Below are positions 7,004-17,289 of a stretch of DNA of 64,000 bases, one piece after another. Numbering within the stretch: position 1 is the stretch's first letter; each line of letters starts with the position of its first letter. Source of the stretch: Micromonospora avicenniae (lineage in GTDB: Bacteria; Actinomycetota; Actinomycetes; Mycobacteriales; Micromonosporaceae); the NCBI RefSeq assembly GCF_900156065.1, contig NZ_FTNF01000002.1, positions 124,001 through 188,000 on the forward strand, in the 5' to 3' direction. The notes under the pieces were generated by a model. The model had not been told where the DNA came from. It saw only the letters and a list, made by a program, of their open reading frames with translations, and did no database searches. Position numbers and translations under genes: made by a program.

Positions 7004-8995
7004 TCAGTTCGCGGCGGCCGGCGGCATCGTCTCCTCGGCCACGTACGTGCCCATCGGCATGACCATCGGCTCGGGGCCGGTCGCGTCCACGTAGGGGGTG
7101 GGCGAGTCGGCGACCGCGAACTGCGTCCGGTAGAGCTCGGCGTAGAGGCCACCGACAGCGACCAGTTCGTCGTGCCGCCCCCGCTCGACGATGCGCCCGC
7201 CGTCGAGGACCAGGATCTGGTCGGCGTCCCGGACCGTGGAGAGCCGGTGCGCGATCACCAGCGCCGTACGCCCGGCCAGCGCCACCGACAACGCCCGCTG
7301 GACGGCCGCCTCGCTCTCCGAGTCGAGGTGGGCCGTCGCCTCGTCGAGGATGACGATCGACGGGGCCTTGAGCAGGAGCCGCGCGATCGCGATCCGCTGC
7401 TTCTCGCCCCCGGAGAACCGGTAGCCGCGTTCGCCGACGGTGGTCTCCAGCCCGTCGGGCAGGGACCGGACCAGGTCGGCGATCTGCGCGCCGGCCAGCG
7501 CCGCCCACAGCTCGTCGTCGGTGGCGTCCGGCTTGGCGTAGCGCAGGTTCTCCCGGATCGACTCGTGGAACAGGTGTGAGTCCTGGGTGACCACGCCGAT
7601 CTCGTCGCGCAAAGACGCGAGCGTGGCGTCCCGCACGTCGACGCCGCCGACGAGCACCTGGCCGTCGGTGACGTCGTAGACCCGCGGGATGAGCATGGAC
7701 AGCGTCGACTTGCCGGCGCCGGAGGGCCCGACCAGGGCGACCATCTGCCCCGGCTCGGCGGTGAACGAGACGCCACGCAGCACCGGCTCGCTGATCGTAC
7801 GGTCGAGGGCGGCGACCTCCTCCAGCGAGGCGAGCGAGATGTCGGCGGCGCTCGGGTAGCGGAACCGCACGTCACGGAACTCGACCCGGCCGTTGTCCCG
7901 GGGCACCGGCAACGCCTCCGGCTTCTCCTCGATCGCCGGGCGCAGGTCGAGCACCTCGAAGACCCGGTCGAAGGAGACGAGGGCGCTCATCACGTCGACG
8001 CGGACGTTGGAGAGCGCGGTCAGCGGGCCGTACAGGCGGGTGAGCAGCAGCGCGAGCGTGACGACGGTTCCGGCGCTGACGTTGCCGTTGACGGCGAGCC
8101 ACCCGCCGAGGCCGTAGGTGAGCGCCTGGGCGAGCGAGGCGACCAGCAGCATGGCCACGAAGAAGGTCCGCGAGTACATGGCGGACTGGATCCCGATGTC
8201 GCGTACGCGCTCCGCCCGGCCGGCGAACCTGCGTGCCTCGCCGTCCGGCTGGCCGAAGAGCTTCACCAGCAGCGCTCCCGCCACGTTGAACCGCTCGGTC
8301 ATCGTGGCGTTCATCCTGGCGTCGAGGTTGTACGCCTCGCGGGTGATGTCGGCGAGGCGCCGGCCGACCCGGCGGGCCGGGATGATGAAGACCGGCAGCA
8401 GCACCAACGACAGCGCGGTGATCTGCCAGGAGAGCGTGAACATGACGCCGGCGGTGAGCACCAGCTGGATGACGTTGCTGACGACGCCGGAGAGCGTCGA
8501 GGTGAACGCCCGCTGCGCACCGAGCACGTCGTTGTTGAGCCGGCTGACCAGCGCACCGGTCTGGGTCCGGGTGAAGAACTGCAACGGCATGCGCTGCACG
8601 TGGTCGTAGACCCTGGTGCGCAGGTCGAGGATGATGCCCTCGCCGATGCGGGCGGAGTACCAGCGTTGGGCCAGGGAGAGCAGCGCGTCGGCGATCGCGA
8701 GGCCCCCGATGATCAGGGCGAGGCGTATCACCAGCGATCCGGCCTCGTTACCGCCCCGGTTGATCGCGTCGATGACGTCACCCGCGAGCAGCGGAGTCGC
8801 CACGCCGATCACCGCGGCGATCACCACGGTGATCAGGAAGACCACGATGTCGCGCCGGTACGGCTGGGCGAAGGCGAGGATCCGCTTCGCGGTGCCGCGC
8901 TTCAGCTGGTGCGCCGAGACCTCGTCCTGGTTGCGCATCGACCGGAGCATGCTCCAGCCGCCGCCCATGCCACCGCCGCCCATCGGGTTGGACAC
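7004..8995 (-). CDS. ABC exporter, fused TMD-NBD half-transporter
   Basis: The roughly 663-residue protein starts with a Gly/Met-rich segment (NPMGGGGMGGGWSMLRSM). An ABCB-type six-helix membrane domain follows, then an ATPase domain with Walker A GPSGAGKST, signature FSGGEKQR, Walker B IVILDEATAHLD and the switch His in AHRLS. Such half-transporters dimerise and export lipids, peptides or drugs; the substrate here is not evident. I chose the GTG at 8995 because GGAGG lies 5 nt upstream; an in-frame GTG six bases earlier would overlap that Shine-Dalgarno. No second half-transporter gene adjoins it, so it probably works as a homodimer. Confidence 0.9.
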   Translation of the reverse strand: MSNPMGGGGMGGGWSMLRSMRNQDEVSAHQLKRGTAKRILAFAQPYRRDIVVFLITVVIAAVIGVATPLLAGDVIDAINRGGNEAGSLVIRLALIIGGLAIADALLSLAQRWYSARIGEGIILDLRTRVYDHVQRMPLQFFTRTQTGALVSRLNNDVLGAQRAFTSTLSGVVSNVIQLVLTAGVMFTLSWQITALSLVLLPVFIIPARRVGRRLADITREAYNLDARMNATMTERFNVAGALLVKLFGQPDGEARRFAGRAERVRDIGIQSAMYSRTFFVAMLLVASLAQALTYGLGGWLAVNGNVSAGTVVTLALLLTRLYGPLTALSNVRVDVMSALVSFDRVFEVLDLRPAIEEKPEALPVPRDNGRVEFRDVRFRYPSAADISLASLEEVAALDRTISEPVLRGVSFTAEPGQMVALVGPSGAGKSTLSMLIPRVYDVTDGQVLVGGVDVRDATLASLRDEIGVVTQDSHLFHESIRENLRYAKPDATDDELWAALAGAQIADLVRSLPDGLETTVGERGYRFSGGEKQRIAIARLLLKAPSIVILDEATAHLDSESEAAVQRALSVALAGRTALVIAHRLSTVRDADQILVLDGGRIVERGRHDELVAVGGLYAELYRTQFAVADSPTPYVDATGPEPMVMPMGTYVAEETMPPAAAN

Positions 8996-9100
8996 ACTCA
9001 CCTCCAGGGTCGTCGGGCCGACCACACCGCCAGGTCAATTCTCCCGACGACTCTGACAACCTCGACCGCAACCCGGATCTTCCCGAATGGTCCTTACCGG

Positions 9101-9868
9101 TTATTCCCCTCGGCCGGCGAGGTCCCGTAGCCGGCGCGTCTGCGCCTCGCGTTCCGCCCGCTGCTGCTCCGCGTGTGAGCGACCCGCGGCGCCGGCGAGC
9201 AACGCCTTGATCTCGATCACGGCGTCCCGGTTGCCGGCCAGCAGCCCGATGGTCAGATCCCGCACCGCGCCGTCCAGCTCGGCCGGCGGTACGACGAGAG
9301 TGGCCAGGCCGATCCGGTCCGCCTCGGCGGCGTCCATGCGGCGGCCCGTTGCACATATCTCCAGCGCACGGGAGTAGCCGACGAGCTCGACGAGGCGCTT
9401 CGTGCCGGCGAGGTCCGGCACGAGGCCGAGCGTAACCTCGGCCATCGAGAACTTCGCGTCCTGGGCGAGCACCCGCAGGTCACAGGCGAGGGCCAACTGA
9501 AAACCAGCTCCGATGGCGTGCCCCTGTACGGCCGCCACGGAGATGATGTCGGGGCGGTGCAGCCAGGTGAACGCGGCTTGGAACTCGGCGATTCGATCCG
9601 CGCACTCCTGCTCGGGCAGCGTGGCGAGCTCGGCGAAGGACCCCGGCCCGGAGGCACCGGCCACCGACAGGTCGAGGCCGGCGGAGAACGCACGCCCCTC
9701 TCCCCGTACGACCACCACCCGCACGTCGCCGGGCAGCTCGTGGGAGAAGGCGCTCATCGCGCGCCACATCGCCGGTGTCTGCGCGTTGAGCACGTCGGGC
9801 CGGCACAACGTCACCGTCGCTACCGGCCCGTCGCTTTCCAGCCGCACTCCGATCGCGTCGGCGGTCAC
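9101..9868 (-). CDS. Enoyl-CoA hydratase/isomerase family protein
   Basis: This crotonase-fold protein is about 255 residues. The first oxyanion-hole block is RAFSAGLDLSVAG. The second, AAVQGHAIGAGFQLALACDLR, is followed by FSMAEVTLGLVPDLAGTKRL with a Glu where hydratases place a catalytic acid. Such enzymes hydrate or isomerise acyl-CoA esters in beta-oxidation or related pathways. The first block reads AGLDL as expected. I prefer the GTG at 9868, which gives the normal family length; an open extension to 9940 would overlap the upstream HTH gene. The specific acyl-CoA substrate is unknown. Confidence 0.85.
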   Translation of the reverse strand: MTADAIGVRLESDGPVATVTLCRPDVLNAQTPAMWRAMSAFSHELPGDVRVVVVRGEGRAFSAGLDLSVAGASGPGSFAELATLPEQECADRIAEFQAAFTWLHRPDIISVAAVQGHAIGAGFQLALACDLRVLAQDAKFSMAEVTLGLVPDLAGTKRLVELVGYSRALEICATGRRMDAAEADRIGLATLVVPPAELDGAVRDLTIGLLAGNRDAVIEIKALLAGAAGRSHAEQQRAEREAQTRRLRDLAGRGE

Positions 9869-9914
9869 CGGGCGACCCGAGGGACGGCGCTGATGGACGA
9901 CGTAACGGGCCTGA

Positions 9915-10142
9915 TCACGCCTTCTTGCGGCGCCGGGCACCGCCGCGCTGGCGCAGCTGAACCCCGGACTCGGTGAGCACCCGGTGAATGAACCCGTAGG
10001 AACGGCCGGTCGAGGCCGCGAGCGCCCGGATGCTCTCCCCCGAGGTGTACCGCTTTACCAGGTCCTTGGCGAGCGTCTGGCGCTCGGCCCCGACGATCCG
10101 GCGACCCTTCTCAGTGCTGGTGGCTGTGCCGGTGGCTGCCAT
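9915..10142 (-). CDS. Small helix-turn-helix DNA-binding protein
   Basis: This 75-residue basic protein contains YTSGESIRALAASTGRSYGFIHRVLTESGV, presented here as two parts: a helix-turn-helix with ESIRALAASTGRS as the turn region, then a recognition helix around SYGFIHRVL. The C-terminus is Arg/Lys-rich (RGGARRRKKA). Very similar short proteins are common in actinobacteria, so it is probably a conserved regulator or nucleoid-associated factor, but I know of no defined function. A GAGG lies 8 nt before the ATG. The enoyl-CoA hydratase gene follows on the same strand after about 46 bp. Confidence 0.8.
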   Translation of the reverse strand: MAATGTATSTEKGRRIVGAERQTLAKDLVKRYTSGESIRALAASTGRSYGFIHRVLTESGVQLRQRGGARRRKKA

Positions 10143-10419
10143 GCTGTGTCCTCACGTCCCAGACTGTGCGGTTCGGATACGGTCCCACCTATTAGACCGC
10201 CTCGAACGATCATGCGCCAGATATCAACTATTCGCCAACCGACACGCTATGCGATGTCGGCTTCCCGATAGGTGGCGCCAGAACGGGCCCCACCTGCGCG
10301 GATCAGGAAGTGAGTGAGGCCCGCCGGCAATCTCTTGATCGACGGGCGTCCCCGCCGGAGGATGAACTTTCCGCCGGAGGACGGAGGTCCGGCCGGGAGA
10401 CGAGCCGATCCGCCGGAGG
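10143..10419. other. Intergenic region with three CCGCCGGAGG direct repeats
   Basis: This 277-bp gap holds the promoter of the small HTH gene and the 3' flank of the ABC-F gene. CCGCCGGAGG occurs three times, beginning at 10352, 10371 and 10410, the last abutting the ABC-F stop codon. I see no ORF, tRNA or clear terminator in it. Confidence 0.5.
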
Positions 10420-12024
<1,605 letters not shown>

Positions 12025-12266
12025 GTCGTGAGGCTCGCTCTCGGGGTCCGGAAGGCTGACTCAGGGCACGCGAAAACGCCGGCGGGCGACGGGCCCGTCG
12101 GCGCGGGGCGGTTCAGCCTTCGCAGCGCAGCACCCGACAAGTGTACCGGCCGCTTCCCGACCTTCCCGCCGGATTACCTTTCAAGATCATCGGGTACCGA
12201 ACCAGACGTCCGGACCCGGTCCGGTACCGCAACCACCCACACGGACAAATCGGCGATCGGGGACAG

Positions 12267-13175
12267 ATGGAGCTGAACGAGAACGCGCAGATAGACACCA
12301 GCCAGGTGGACGACCGAAGGGGGTCCGGCGGGGGCGGCCTCGGCGGGATACCCATCCCGATCGGTGGCGGACGGGGCGGGATCGTGGGCCTCGTCATCGC
12401 CGTCCTGGTCGCCCTGGTCGGCGGCGGCTTCGGCCTCAACGCCGCCATGGACGGTGGTGACCCGGCGGGCGACAACACCTCCCTGGAGCAGAAGTGCTCA
12501 GCGGACGACGCGCTGCGGCAGCTCGACTGCCGCAACACCCTCTACGTCAACTCGATCCAGGCGTACTGGCGTACCGCGCTCCCCAAGGAGTTCGGCGAGC
12601 AGTACCAGCCGTCGAGGACCGTCTTCTTCAGCCAGGCCGTCGACACCGCCTGCGGCGCGGCCGACTCCGGCGTCGGCCCCTTCTACTGCCCGGCCGACGA
12701 CCTCGTCTACATCGACCTCGGCTTCTATCGCGTGCTCGCCGACCAACTGGGTGCCCAGGGCGAGTTCGCCCAACCGTACGTGCTGGCCCACGAGTACGGC
12801 CACCACGTGCAGGACCTGATCGGCACCGAGGCGCAGATGCGCCGCCAGCAGCAGCGCGATCCCGGCAACGCCAACGCGCTCTCGGTGAAGCTGGAACTAC
12901 AGGCCGACTGCTACGCCGGCGCCTGGGCGCGTAACGCCACCGGCACCGCCGACGCCAGCGGCCAGAAGATCTTCGCCGGCATCACCGAGCAGGACATCCA
13001 GCAGGCGATCGACACGGCGGAGAAGATCGGCGACGACGCCATCTCCGAGCGGGCGAACCGGCCGGTGAACCCGGAGGAGTTCACCCACGGCTCGTCCGCC
13101 CAGCGCAAGGAGTGGTTCAGCCGGGGCTACTCCGCCGGCGACCCGAAGTCCTGCGACACCTTCGGCAACGGCTGA
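12267..13175 (+). CDS. YpfJ-type neutral zinc metallopeptidase
   Basis: This 302-residue protein has a cytosolic N-terminal segment rich in Gly, one membrane anchor at about 38-59, and an outer catalytic domain. The zincin motif is HEYGHH at 175-180, and a downstream Glu in LELQADCYAG is a candidate third ligand. Family PF04228 proteins (YpfJ) share this layout, and their physiological substrates are unknown. Cysteines at about 77, 88, 129 and 141 could form disulphides outside the membrane. The ATG at 12267 follows GGGGACAG; longer in-frame extensions exist but begin in the divergent intergenic region. Confidence 0.88.
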   Translation: MELNENAQIDTSQVDDRRGSGGGGLGGIPIPIGGGRGGIVGLVIAVLVALVGGGFGLNAAMDGGDPAGDNTSLEQKCSADDALRQLDCRNTLYVNSIQAYWRTALPKEFGEQYQPSRTVFFSQAVDTACGAADSGVGPFYCPADDLVYIDLGFYRVLADQLGAQGEFAQPYVLAHEYGHHVQDLIGTEAQMRRQQQRDPGNANALSVKLELQADCYAGAWARNATGTADASGQKIFAGITEQDIQQAIDTAEKIGDDAISERANRPVNPEEFTHGSSAQRKEWFSRGYSAGDPKSCDTFGNG

Positions 13176-13203
13176 CCCCCGCTCGGGGCGGGAGCCAGCC
13201 GAA

Positions 13204-13276
13204 GATCGTGCTCGCACCGCGGTGTGGTGGCCTCACCGGCGGGCGGATGCCACCACATCCTGGATCCAGCACGATC
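13204..13276. terminator. Nested inverted repeats between convergent genes
   Basis: An outer 9-bp pair (GATCGTGCT at 13204, AGCACGATC at 13268) encloses an inner 9-bp pair (TGTGGTGGC at 13223, GCCACCACA at 13249). The structure lies between the convergent metallopeptidase and release-factor genes, so it probably stops transcription from both sides. There is no U-tract, as is common in actinobacteria. Confidence 0.55.
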
Positions 13277-13307
13277 CCGCTGCCCGGCCGGAGCGGTGGG
13301 ACGCGCC

Positions 13308-13970
13308 TCAGCGGGGTGCGTCGCGGTCGGGTTCGCGGACGAGCACGTGCACCGCGCGGGCGCCGGTGATCGCGTCGACGAGTACGGCGTGCCGCGGCTC
13401 GGGCACGTCCAGCAGCCGGTCGGCGCGCAGCTCCGCCAGCGGAGCGAGCCGCCGATCGGCGAGCACGGTGTCGACCGCCCGCCGGTCACCGCCGCAGACC
13501 AACGCGGCAAGCGACGAGACCTGCGGCAACAGCAGTCGCACCGCCAGCTCGGTCGCGTCGCCCAGCGCCGCCTTCGTCTGGTTGTCGCGCCGCCGGGCGA
13601 AGCGCTGCTGGGACCAGCCGCCCGCCGCCGTCCGCCCCTGCACGTAGCGGGTGTCCACCTTCGACACGACGAGGTCCGCGCCCTCGGCGATCCCGACCGC
13701 GACCCCGCCCTTGCGGGCGAGCAGCAGACCGAGCCGGCGTGGGGCGGTGGCGGCGGCCACGAAACCCGGCACGTCGGCGGCCGGGGAGGCACCGGGTGGG
13801 GTATGCAGTTCGGCGGTGGCGCCGTCCGGAGCCGCGAGCAGCAACCCGTACGGCTCGCTGTTGACGCCGGGCCGGCCGTGCCGGCTGGCGAAGCCCTCCA
13901 CCCAGCGGGCCGTCCGGGCCGGGTCGATCTCGACCCACCGGCCACCCCCGGCAGCGGGTCGACTCGACAT
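13308..13970 (-). CDS. acVLRF1-family peptidyl-tRNA hydrolase (Vms1-like release factor)
   Basis: The 220-residue protein has the VLRF1 catalytic block GGWSQQRFARRRDNQ at 117-131. Its Gln plays the part of the GGQ or GSQ glutamine of release factors. In eukaryotes Vms1/ANKZF1 frees nascent chains stuck on split ribosomal subunits; the actinobacterial acVLRF1 branch is recognised by homology and is thought to act in similar ribosome rescue. VASKVDTRYVQGRTA-like spacing before the Gln loop fits the family. I chose the ATG at 13970 because homologues begin near this [11 protein letters not shown] segment; a longer frame runs to 14033. Confidence 0.85.
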   Translation of the reverse strand: MSSRPAAGGGRWVEIDPARTARWVEGFASRHGRPGVNSEPYGLLLAAPDGATAELHTPPGASPAADVPGFVAAATAPRRLGLLLARKGGVAVGIAEGADLVVSKVDTRYVQGRTAAGGWSQQRFARRRDNQTKAALGDATELAVRLLLPQVSSLAALVCGGDRRAVDTVLADRRLAPLAELRADRLLDVPEPRHAVLVDAITGARAVHVLVREPDRDAPR

Positions 13971-14079
13971 GGCTCCGACCGTACGGCACGCAACGACCAC
14001 TCGCCGCCGCGCCCCACCGCCCGTGTCGATCATGAGGTTGACGACGCCGGACCCGCCCCGGGGCGCAAGGTGGTAGCGG

Positions 14080-14739
14080 TCAGGTGTGGAGCAGGGTGGC
14101 CAGGGCCAGGGCGGCGATGATGGTGCTCGACGCGAGCGCGGTCAGCAGCCGGCCGCGCGGACCCACGAGCGCTCGGCCGACCAGGGTGCCGCCGCCGGCG
14201 ATCAGCAGCTGCCAACTCGCCGACGCGACGAACGCGCCGAGAACGAAGAGGGCGGCAACCCAGGGATCCGGATCCGCGGCATCGCCGCGACCCAGCACCA
14301 GCGCGGCGAAGTAGACCACCGTCGCCGGATTCAGCAGGGTCAACGCGAGCACACCGGCGAACGCCCGCCCCGGGCTGTCCAGACCTCGAACGCCGGCACG
14401 CGGACCGTCGTCCGGCCGGGGGCGCAACGCCCGCCACGCCGTGAGGACGGCGATCGCGAGCAGGACGACCGCGGCCACGGCTCGCAGCGGACCGGCGACG
14501 GGCGCGACCACCGCTGCCAGGGCGGCGCCGCCGAGCGCCGCGACCGCGGCGTAGAGGCCATCCGCCGTGGCCACGCCGAGGGCCGCGGCGGCGCCGACGC
14601 GGAACGAGGTGCGGGCGCTCAGCCCCAGGATCAGCACCGCGATCGCGCCGACCGGAATGGCGACGCCGTATCCGGCGACCAGGCCGGCGAGGAACGCCCC
14701 GGTCACGACGAGCCGCGGCGGGTCGAGACGCGACCACAC
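14080..14739 (-). CDS. LysE/RhtB-family amino-acid exporter
   Basis: The 219-residue membrane protein has about six hydrophobic segments. The N-terminal block GLVAGYGVAIPVGAIAVLIL and the later LTLLNPATVVYFAALVLG are the paired Pro/Asn-containing signatures of the LysE superfamily. These proteins export amino acids or related small molecules with the proton-motive force. The cargo is unknown. The start is GTG at 14739. No LysG-type LysR regulator gene adjoins it. A long palindrome lies about 190 bp upstream and could act on its promoter. Confidence 0.85.
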   Translation of the reverse strand: MWSRLDPPRLVVTGAFLAGLVAGYGVAIPVGAIAVLILGLSARTSFRVGAAAALGVATADGLYAAVAALGGAALAAVVAPVAGPLRAVAAVVLLAIAVLTAWRALRPRPDDGPRAGVRGLDSPGRAFAGVLALTLLNPATVVYFAALVLGRGDAADPDPWVAALFVLGAFVASASWQLLIAGGGTLVGRALVGPRGRLLTALASSTIIAALALATLLHT

Positions 14740-14930
14740 GGCCGCTGCTGTCGGCGGGCGCTGCGGGCCGCGGCGGCAGGAACGGGCGTCATCCGGTACG
14801 TCTCGAACACGCCGTCATCCTGGCCCGTCGCTACCCGTTCCCGCGACCGATTTCACCCGGCCCCGATCCGCCAGCCGGCCGAGCCCCAACAGCGCCATCT
14901 GCCGACCCTTGGGCGCCGTAACCCTCCGAG

Positions 14931-14972
14931 CGTGATACCTGAGAGGCATAAATATGCCTCTCAGGTATCACG
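14931..14972. repeat. 42-nt near-perfect palindrome
   Basis: CGTGATACCTGAGAGGCATA is followed by a two-base AA centre and then its exact 20-base complement. It is AT-richer than its surroundings. It lies about 190 bp upstream of the LysE start and 157 bp beyond the suf operon stop. It could be an operator for a large dimeric regulator, a repeated extragenic palindrome, or a cruciform-forming site. No U-tract makes a classic terminator unlikely. Confidence 0.7.
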
Positions 14973-15084
14973 GTGCGCACAACATGTGTCCTGGCCGCCG
15001 CCATCCCCCGGGCAGCACCGTTGGCGGAGACGGCAGCCCAGGCGGAGAGGGGCGCTGGAGACAGGTCGGACGCTGGAGACACGT

Positions 15085-15115
15085 CGGGCGCGGCACCCGG
15101 TGGGTGCCGCGCCCG
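15085..15115 (-). terminator. Terminator hairpin of the suf operon
   Basis: GGGCGCGGCACCC pairs perfectly with GGGTGCCGCGCCC across a 3-nt loop, plus one flanking C-G pair. It begins 14 nt beyond the last suf gene's stop. There is no U-run; the very stable stem is the only evidence. Confidence 0.65.
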
Positions 15116-15129
15116 TCGAGCAGGACCGG

Positions 15130-15501
15130 TCAGACGTTGAAGCCGAGGGAGCGGAGCTGGTCGCGTCCCTCGTCGGTGATCTTGTCGGGGCCCCACGGCG
15201 GCAGCCACACCCAGTTGATCCGGATGTCGTTGACCAACCCGCCGCCCGGGCCGGTGGTCAGCGCCTGCCGCGCCTGGTCCTCGATGACGTCGGTCAGCGG
15301 GCAGGCCGCCGACGTGAGCGTCATGTCGAGGGTGACCACGTTCTCGTCGTCGACGTGCATCCCGTACACCAGGCCGAGGTCGACCACGTTGATGCCCAGC
15401 TCCGGGTCGACGACGTCCTTCATCGCCTCCTCGATGTCGGCGAGGGCGGCCTTGCCGCCGCCGGTCGCCGGCGTCGCGGCGGTGGTGGTTTCGTCGCTCA
15501 T
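15130..15501 (-). CDS. sufT: SufT-like Fe-S cluster assembly factor (MIP18/DUF59)
   Basis: This 123-residue protein is dominated by a DUF59/MIP18 domain: DVVDPELGINVVDLGLVYG is its hallmark, with a conserved Cys in TLTSAACPLTDVIEDQ. Such proteins help deliver Fe-S clusters to targets, and the last gene of actinobacterial suf operons usually encodes one. The first 25 residues are a variable Thr/Ala/Gly leader. The ATG overlaps the SufU stop as ATGA, so it is translationally coupled, and it is the last gene before the terminator hairpin. Confidence 0.9.
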   Translation of the reverse strand: MSDETTTAATPATGGGKAALADIEEAMKDVVDPELGINVVDLGLVYGMHVDDENVVTLDMTLTSAACPLTDVIEDQARQALTTGPGGGLVNDIRINWVWLPPWGPDKITDEGRDQLRSLGFNV

Positions 15502-15968
15502 GCCTTCACCTCCGGGCTCACGCCCACCCCGGCGCGTGCCGCGGCGTCCTTGAACGCCATCCACGGCAGCAGCGCGCACTTCACCCGAGCGGGGTAGCGG
15601 GCCACACCCGCGAACGCCACCCCGTCACCGAGCACATCCTCGTCCGGCGTGACCTGACCACGTCCGGACATCAACTCGACGAACGCCTCGTGCACCTCGA
15701 AGGCTTCCCCGGCGCGCCGGCCCCTCAGCAGCTCGTGCAGCACGCTCGCCGACGCCTGGCTGATCGAGCAGCCCATGCCCTCGTACGAGATGTCGGTGAG
15801 CACGCTGCCGTCCGTCGCCACCCGCACGGTGACCTCGTCCCCGCAGGTCGGGTTCACGTGGTGCGCTTCCGCGAGGTGCGCTCCGCCGTCGGCGTCGCGC
15901 AGCCCGCGGCCGTGCGGGTGCTTGTAGTGATCCAGGATGATCTCCTGGTAGAGCTGGTCGAGCTGCAT
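15498..15968 (-). CDS. sufU: SufU, zinc-dependent sulfur acceptor/scaffold
   Basis: This 156-residue IscU-fold protein has C42 (NPTCGDE), C67 (GMGCSIS), C131 (VKCALL) and D44, the metal-site residues of SufU. An insertion of roughly 20 residues between the second and third ligand blocks (RRAGEAFEV to PDEDV) distinguishes SufU from IscU. SufU accepts persulphide sulfur from SufS through a zinc-mediated ligand swap and passes it to SufBCD. Its ATG shares one base with the SufS stop, and its own stop overlaps the SufT start. Confidence 0.93.
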   Translation of the reverse strand: MQLDQLYQEIILDHYKHPHGRGLRDADGGAHLAEAHHVNPTCGDEVTVRVATDGSVLTDISYEGMGCSISQASASVLHELLRGRRAGEAFEVHEAFVELMSGRGQVTPDEDVLGDGVAFAGVARYPARVKCALLPWMAFKDAAARAGVGVSPEVKA

Positions 15969-17272
15969 CAGTCGAACACCTTCCGAACCTGCTCAAGACC
16001 CGCCACCAGAGCGTCGATCTCCTCGGTGGTGGTGTAGAGGTAGAACGAGGCCCGCGTCGTGGCCGGCACCCCGAAGCGGGTGCAGACCGGGCGGGCGCAG
16101 TGGTGCCCCACCCGCACCTGCACACCCAGCGAGTCGAGCACCTGACCCACGTCGTGGGGGTGCACGTCGCCGAGCGCGAAGGAGATGGTGCCGCCCCGGC
16201 CGACCGGCACGGTCGGCCCGAAGATCCGCAGGCCGGGCACCGTGGCGAGGGCGTCGAGCGCGTATGCCGTCAGCTCCTTCTCGTGCCACTGGATGGCCTT
16301 CATCCCGATCCCGGAGAGGTAGTCCACCGCGGCGCCGAGCGCCACGGCCTCCGCGATCGGCGGGGTGCCCGCCTCGAACCGGGCCGGCGGCGCGGCGAAC
16401 GTGGAGCCGGACATCGCCACCGTCTCGATCATCGAGCCGCCACCGAACACCGGCGGCATCGCCGCCAGCAGCTCGGCCCGGCCCCAGAGCACCCCGATGC
16501 CGGTCGGACCGCACATCTTGTGACCGGTGAAGACGATGAAGTCGGCGTCGTAGTCGACCACGTCCATCGGCAGGTGCGGCACGGACTGCGAGCAGTCCAG
16601 CAGCAGCAGCGCCCCCACCTGACGCACCCGCTCGGTGATCCGCGCGGTGGCGTTCACGGTGCCGAGGATGTTCGACATGTGCACCAGCGAGACGATCTTC
16701 GTCCGCTCGGTGATCAGGTCGTCCAGGCCCGACTCGTCGAGCCGCCCCTGGTCGGTGACCGGGAACCAACGCAGGGTCGCGCCGGTGCGCTCACAGAGCA
16801 GCTGCCACGGGACGATGTTCGAGTGGTGCTCCATCTCGGAGATGACCACCTCGTCACCGGGCCCGAGGCGGAACCGGGGGTCGGCGTCCGGACGCAGCGA
16901 AGCGTTGGAGAACGCGTACGCCACGATGTTGATCGCCTCGGTGGAGTTCTTGGTGAACACCACCTCGTCCGGGCTCGGCGCGTTGATGAACGCGGCGATC
17001 TTCGCCCGGGCGCCCTCGTACGCCTCGGTGGCCTCGGTGCCCAGGGTGTGCACCGACCGGGACACGTTCGCATTGTGTCGCGCGTAGTGCTCGGCGAGCA
17101 CGTCGAGCACCTGACGCGGCTTGTGCGAGGTGTTGGCGCTGTCGAGATAGACCAGCCGGTGCCCGTTGATCTCCCGGTCGAGGATCGGGAAGTCGGCGCG
17201 TACCTTCGCTACGTCGTAGCGCGGCACGTCGTCGTACTGCGGCATCCCCGGCGGGATCGCGATCGTGGTCAT
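15968..17272 (-). CDS. sufS: SufS cysteine desulfurase
   Basis: This 434-residue PLP enzyme is of group II. The PLP-binding Lys is in FTGHKMCGPTGIGVLWG and the catalytic Cys in GHHCARPVCTRFG. It turns cysteine into alanine plus an enzyme-bound persulphide that supplies sulfur to SufU. The N-terminal 20 residues (IPPGMPQYDDVPRYD) precede the conserved VRADFPILDREINGH start of the fold, which makes it slightly longer than typical. It lies 17 bp after sufC and shares one base with sufU, in the standard actinobacterial order. Confidence 0.95.
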   Translation of the reverse strand: MTTIAIPPGMPQYDDVPRYDVAKVRADFPILDREINGHRLVYLDSANTSHKPRQVLDVLAEHYARHNANVSRSVHTLGTEATEAYEGARAKIAAFINAPSPDEVVFTKNSTEAINIVAYAFSNASLRPDADPRFRLGPGDEVVISEMEHHSNIVPWQLLCERTGATLRWFPVTDQGRLDESGLDDLITERTKIVSLVHMSNILGTVNATARITERVRQVGALLLLDCSQSVPHLPMDVVDYDADFIVFTGHKMCGPTGIGVLWGRAELLAAMPPVFGGGSMIETVAMSGSTFAAPPARFEAGTPPIAEAVALGAAVDYLSGIGMKAIQWHEKELTAYALDALATVPGLRIFGPTVPVGRGGTISFALGDVHPHDVGQVLDSLGVQVRVGHHCARPVCTRFGVPATTRASFYLYTTTEEIDALVAGLEQVRKVFD

Positions 17273-17289
17273 CTCCGCGTTCCTAACGC

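Larger units (their letters stand above)
14740..15129. other. 390-bp intergenic region between suf operon end and LysE gene
   Basis: This region holds a GC-rich terminator-like hairpin just after the suf operon, an 18-bp imperfect tandem repeat (CGCTGGAGACAGGTCGGA at 15053, followed at 15071 by a copy with two changes), and a 42-nt palindrome. The LysE promoter should also lie here. No ORF in it looks like a gene. Confidence 0.6.
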
